Origin: Ga0077527 sp964531455
GTDB lineage: Bacteria; Pseudomonadota; Gammaproteobacteria; Burkholderiales; SG8-41
Direction of reading: 5' to 3'
Length of the DNA stretch: 64,000 nt
Assembly: GCA_964531455.1 (NCBI GenBank)
Contig: CAZHFZ010000003.1
Coordinates: forward strand, 1-64,000
Shown here: piece after piece, positions 62,696 to 64,000 of the stretch
How the letters are laid out: every line of letters starts with the position of its first letter
How positions within the stretch are numbered: position 1 is the stretch's first letter
Notes under the pieces: generated by a model
What the model was told of the DNA's origin: nothing
Databases searched by the model: none
What the model saw: only the letters and a program-made list of their open reading frames with translations
Made by a program: the position numbers and the translations under genes

Positions 62696-64000
62696 TTACA
62701 GGTTCAGCGTCCTGTTGTCGACAGCCAGCGCGGCTTCCTTCATCGCTTCGGACAGCGAAGGATGGGCATGGCAGATCATCGCAATGTCTTCAGACGCCGC
62801 ACCGAATTCCATCGCCACCACAGCCTCGGCGATCAGCTCGGAAGCCATCGGTCCGATGATGTGCACGCCGAGGATGCGGTCAGTGCGCTCATCCGCCAGG
62901 AATTTGACGAAACCGGTGGTATCCCCCAGCGCGCGCGCACGGCCATTGGCCATGAACGGGAAGGAACCGGAGCGGTATTTCACGCCTTCCTGTTTCAGTT
63001 GCTGTTCGGTTTTGCCGACCCAGGCGATTTCCGGCGAGGTATAAATGACCCAGGGCACGGTATTGAAATCGACATGGCCGTGTTTGCCGGCAATGCGCTC
63101 GGCCACGGCAACACCCTCTTCCTCCGCCTTGTGCGCGAGCATCGGACCGCGCACCACGTCGCCGACAGCCCAGACATTGCCCAGATTGGTTTTGCAGTCG
63201 CCGTCGACAGCAATAAAGCCGCGTTCATCAAGCTTCAGGCCGACGGCATTGCCGTTGAGGCCCTGTGTGTTGGGCACGCGGCCGATCGACACAATCAGCT
63301 TGTCTACCACCAGCGTCTGGACTGCGCCCGCGTTGTCGGTGTATTCCACAGTAACGTTTTTCTTCGCGCTGATTTTTCCGACCTTGACGCCGGTGTGAAT
63401 GGCCAGCCCCTGTTTGGTGAAGACCTTCTGTGCTTCCTTGGCAACCTGCTCATCGACCGCGCCAAGGAAAGCCGGCAGAGCTTCGAGCACCGTGACTTCA
63501 GCACCGAGGCGGCGCCACACGCTGCCCATTTCCAGACCGATCACGCCGGCGCCGATCACGCCCAGCTTTTTCGGGGTTTCCGCAATCGCCAGTGCGCCGG
63601 CGTTATCGAGAATCAGCTTGTTGTCGAAAGGCACATCGGGCAGCGCACGCGGGTTGGAACCCGTCGCGATGATCACGTGTTTTGCAGTCAGCACGTCGGC
63701 GGTTTTTCCCGACACCTGGATCTGCCAGGCGCCGGCAGCACCGCCGGCAAAAGCACCCTTGCCATGGAAAAACGTGACCTTGTTTTTCTTGAACAGGTAG
63801 AGGATGCCTTCGTTATTCTGTTTGACGACCTTGTCCTTGCGCTTGAGCATCTGGCCGACGTCCATGGACAGTCCTTTGACCTGAATGCCGTGGTCGGCAA
63901 ACGTATGGCTGGCGTGATCAAAGTTTTCGGAGGACTGCAGCAGCGCCTTCGACGGAATGCAGCCGACATTGGTGCAGGTGCCGCCCGGTGCCGGCTTTCC
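62696..64000 (-). CDS. lpdA: Dihydrolipoyl dehydrogenase (5' end outside window)
   Basis: This FAD enzyme reoxidises dihydrolipoamide of the 2-oxoacid dehydrogenase complexes. The frame is open to the window edge and shows the redox disulfide GGTCTNVGCIPSKALLQ right at the visible start, so only about 40 residues are missing. NAD fold KLGVIGAGVIGLEMGSVWRRLGAEV, FAD site VWAVGDVVRGPMLAHKAEEEG and the C-terminal HAHPSLSEAM with the catalytic His are present. It probably belongs to the 2-oxoglutarate dehydrogenase operon, with zapE downstream. Confidence 0.96.
   Translation of the reverse strand, partial: GKPAPGGTCTNVGCIPSKALLQSSENFDHASHTFADHGIQVKGLSMDVGQMLKRKDKVVKQNNEGILYLFKKNKVTFFHGKGAFAGGAAGAWQIQVSGKTADVLTAKHVIIATGSNPRALPDVPFDNKLILDNAGALAIAETPKKLGVIGAGVIGLEMGSVWRRLGAEVTVLEALPAFLGAVDEQVAKEAQKVFTKQGLAIHTGVKVGKISAKKNVTVEYTDNAGAVQTLVVDKLIVSIGRVPNTQGLNGNAVGLKLDERGFIAVDGDCKTNLGNVWAVGDVVRGPMLAHKAEEEGVAVAERIAGKHGHVDFNTVPWVIYTSPEIAWVGKTEQQLKQEGVKYRSGSFPFMANGRARALGDTTGFVKFLADERTDRILGVHIIGPMASELIAEAVVAMEFGAASEDIAMICHAHPSLSEAMKEAALAVDNRTLNL

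Overview
The window is a 64 kb stretch of betaproteobacterial chromosome, most likely from a Burkholderiales-like bacterium. The evidence is the gene content and order (smc-zipA-ligA, dapC-dapD, ffs near dnaX-ybaB-recR, lpdA-zapE) and six genes for Bug/tripartite-tricarboxylate substrate-binding proteins, a family typically expanded in that order. Base composition is moderately GC-rich. A run of 10 N inside acs shows that this is a draft assembly. I see no CRISPR array, intact insertion sequence or prophage.

Layout. 1-20.8 kb is dense housekeeping: map, glnD, then on the minus strand def, a methylthionucleoside phosphorylase, hpt and a DsrE-like protein, then ligA-zipA-smc, queF (+), dapC-dapD-pilU-prmB (+), and rluB-recR-ybaB-dnaX (-). 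20.9-30.4 kb holds a PagL-like lipid A deacylase, the 4.5S RNA gene and an acetate module: acs, a 66-residue membrane protein, a CbrA-like sensor kinase with a transporter domain, a receiver-only regulator, a convergent OmpR-type regulator and a DUF4212/solute-symporter pair ending at a strong terminator. 30.5-36.7 kb has tRNA-Ser(GGA), rsuA, a methyltransferase, a gene-poor stretch, a decayed partial copy of hflX, a universal stress protein, a NhaR-type regulator and the intact hflX. 36.8-49.9 kb is accessory and catabolic: an amidohydrolase, five of the six Bug receptors, a PilZ/Hsp70/SUMF1-fold trio and an enoyl-CoA hydratase/amidase pair. 49.9-54.9 kb is a four-gene 2-oxoacid:acceptor oxidoreductase operon with a universal stress gene upstream; each has an FNR/Anr-like box exactly where a class II promoter needs it. 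55-58.6 kb has a cation exchanger, a SET-domain protein, the sixth Bug receptor and an 870-bp gene-free stretch. 58.6-64 kb has prpE-acuI, zapE and the 3' part of lpdA, which runs off the window.

How the genes work together. Acetate (acs, symporter, transporter-fused sensor) and propionate/acrylate (prpE, acuI) activation feed acyl-CoA metabolism. The ferredoxin-type 2-oxoacid oxidoreductase, apparently under oxygen-responsive control, suggests a facultative lifestyle. The Bug receptors imply wide scavenging of organic acids. The methylthionucleoside phosphorylase next to hpt looks like a purine-salvage relay through hypoxanthine.

The most rewarding items for follow-up are the paired FNR-type promoters, the decayed hflX copy, the exact 13-bp intergenic repeat TAACTATTTGTTT, the PilZ-Hsp70 pair and the small membrane protein coupled to the transporter-fused kinase.
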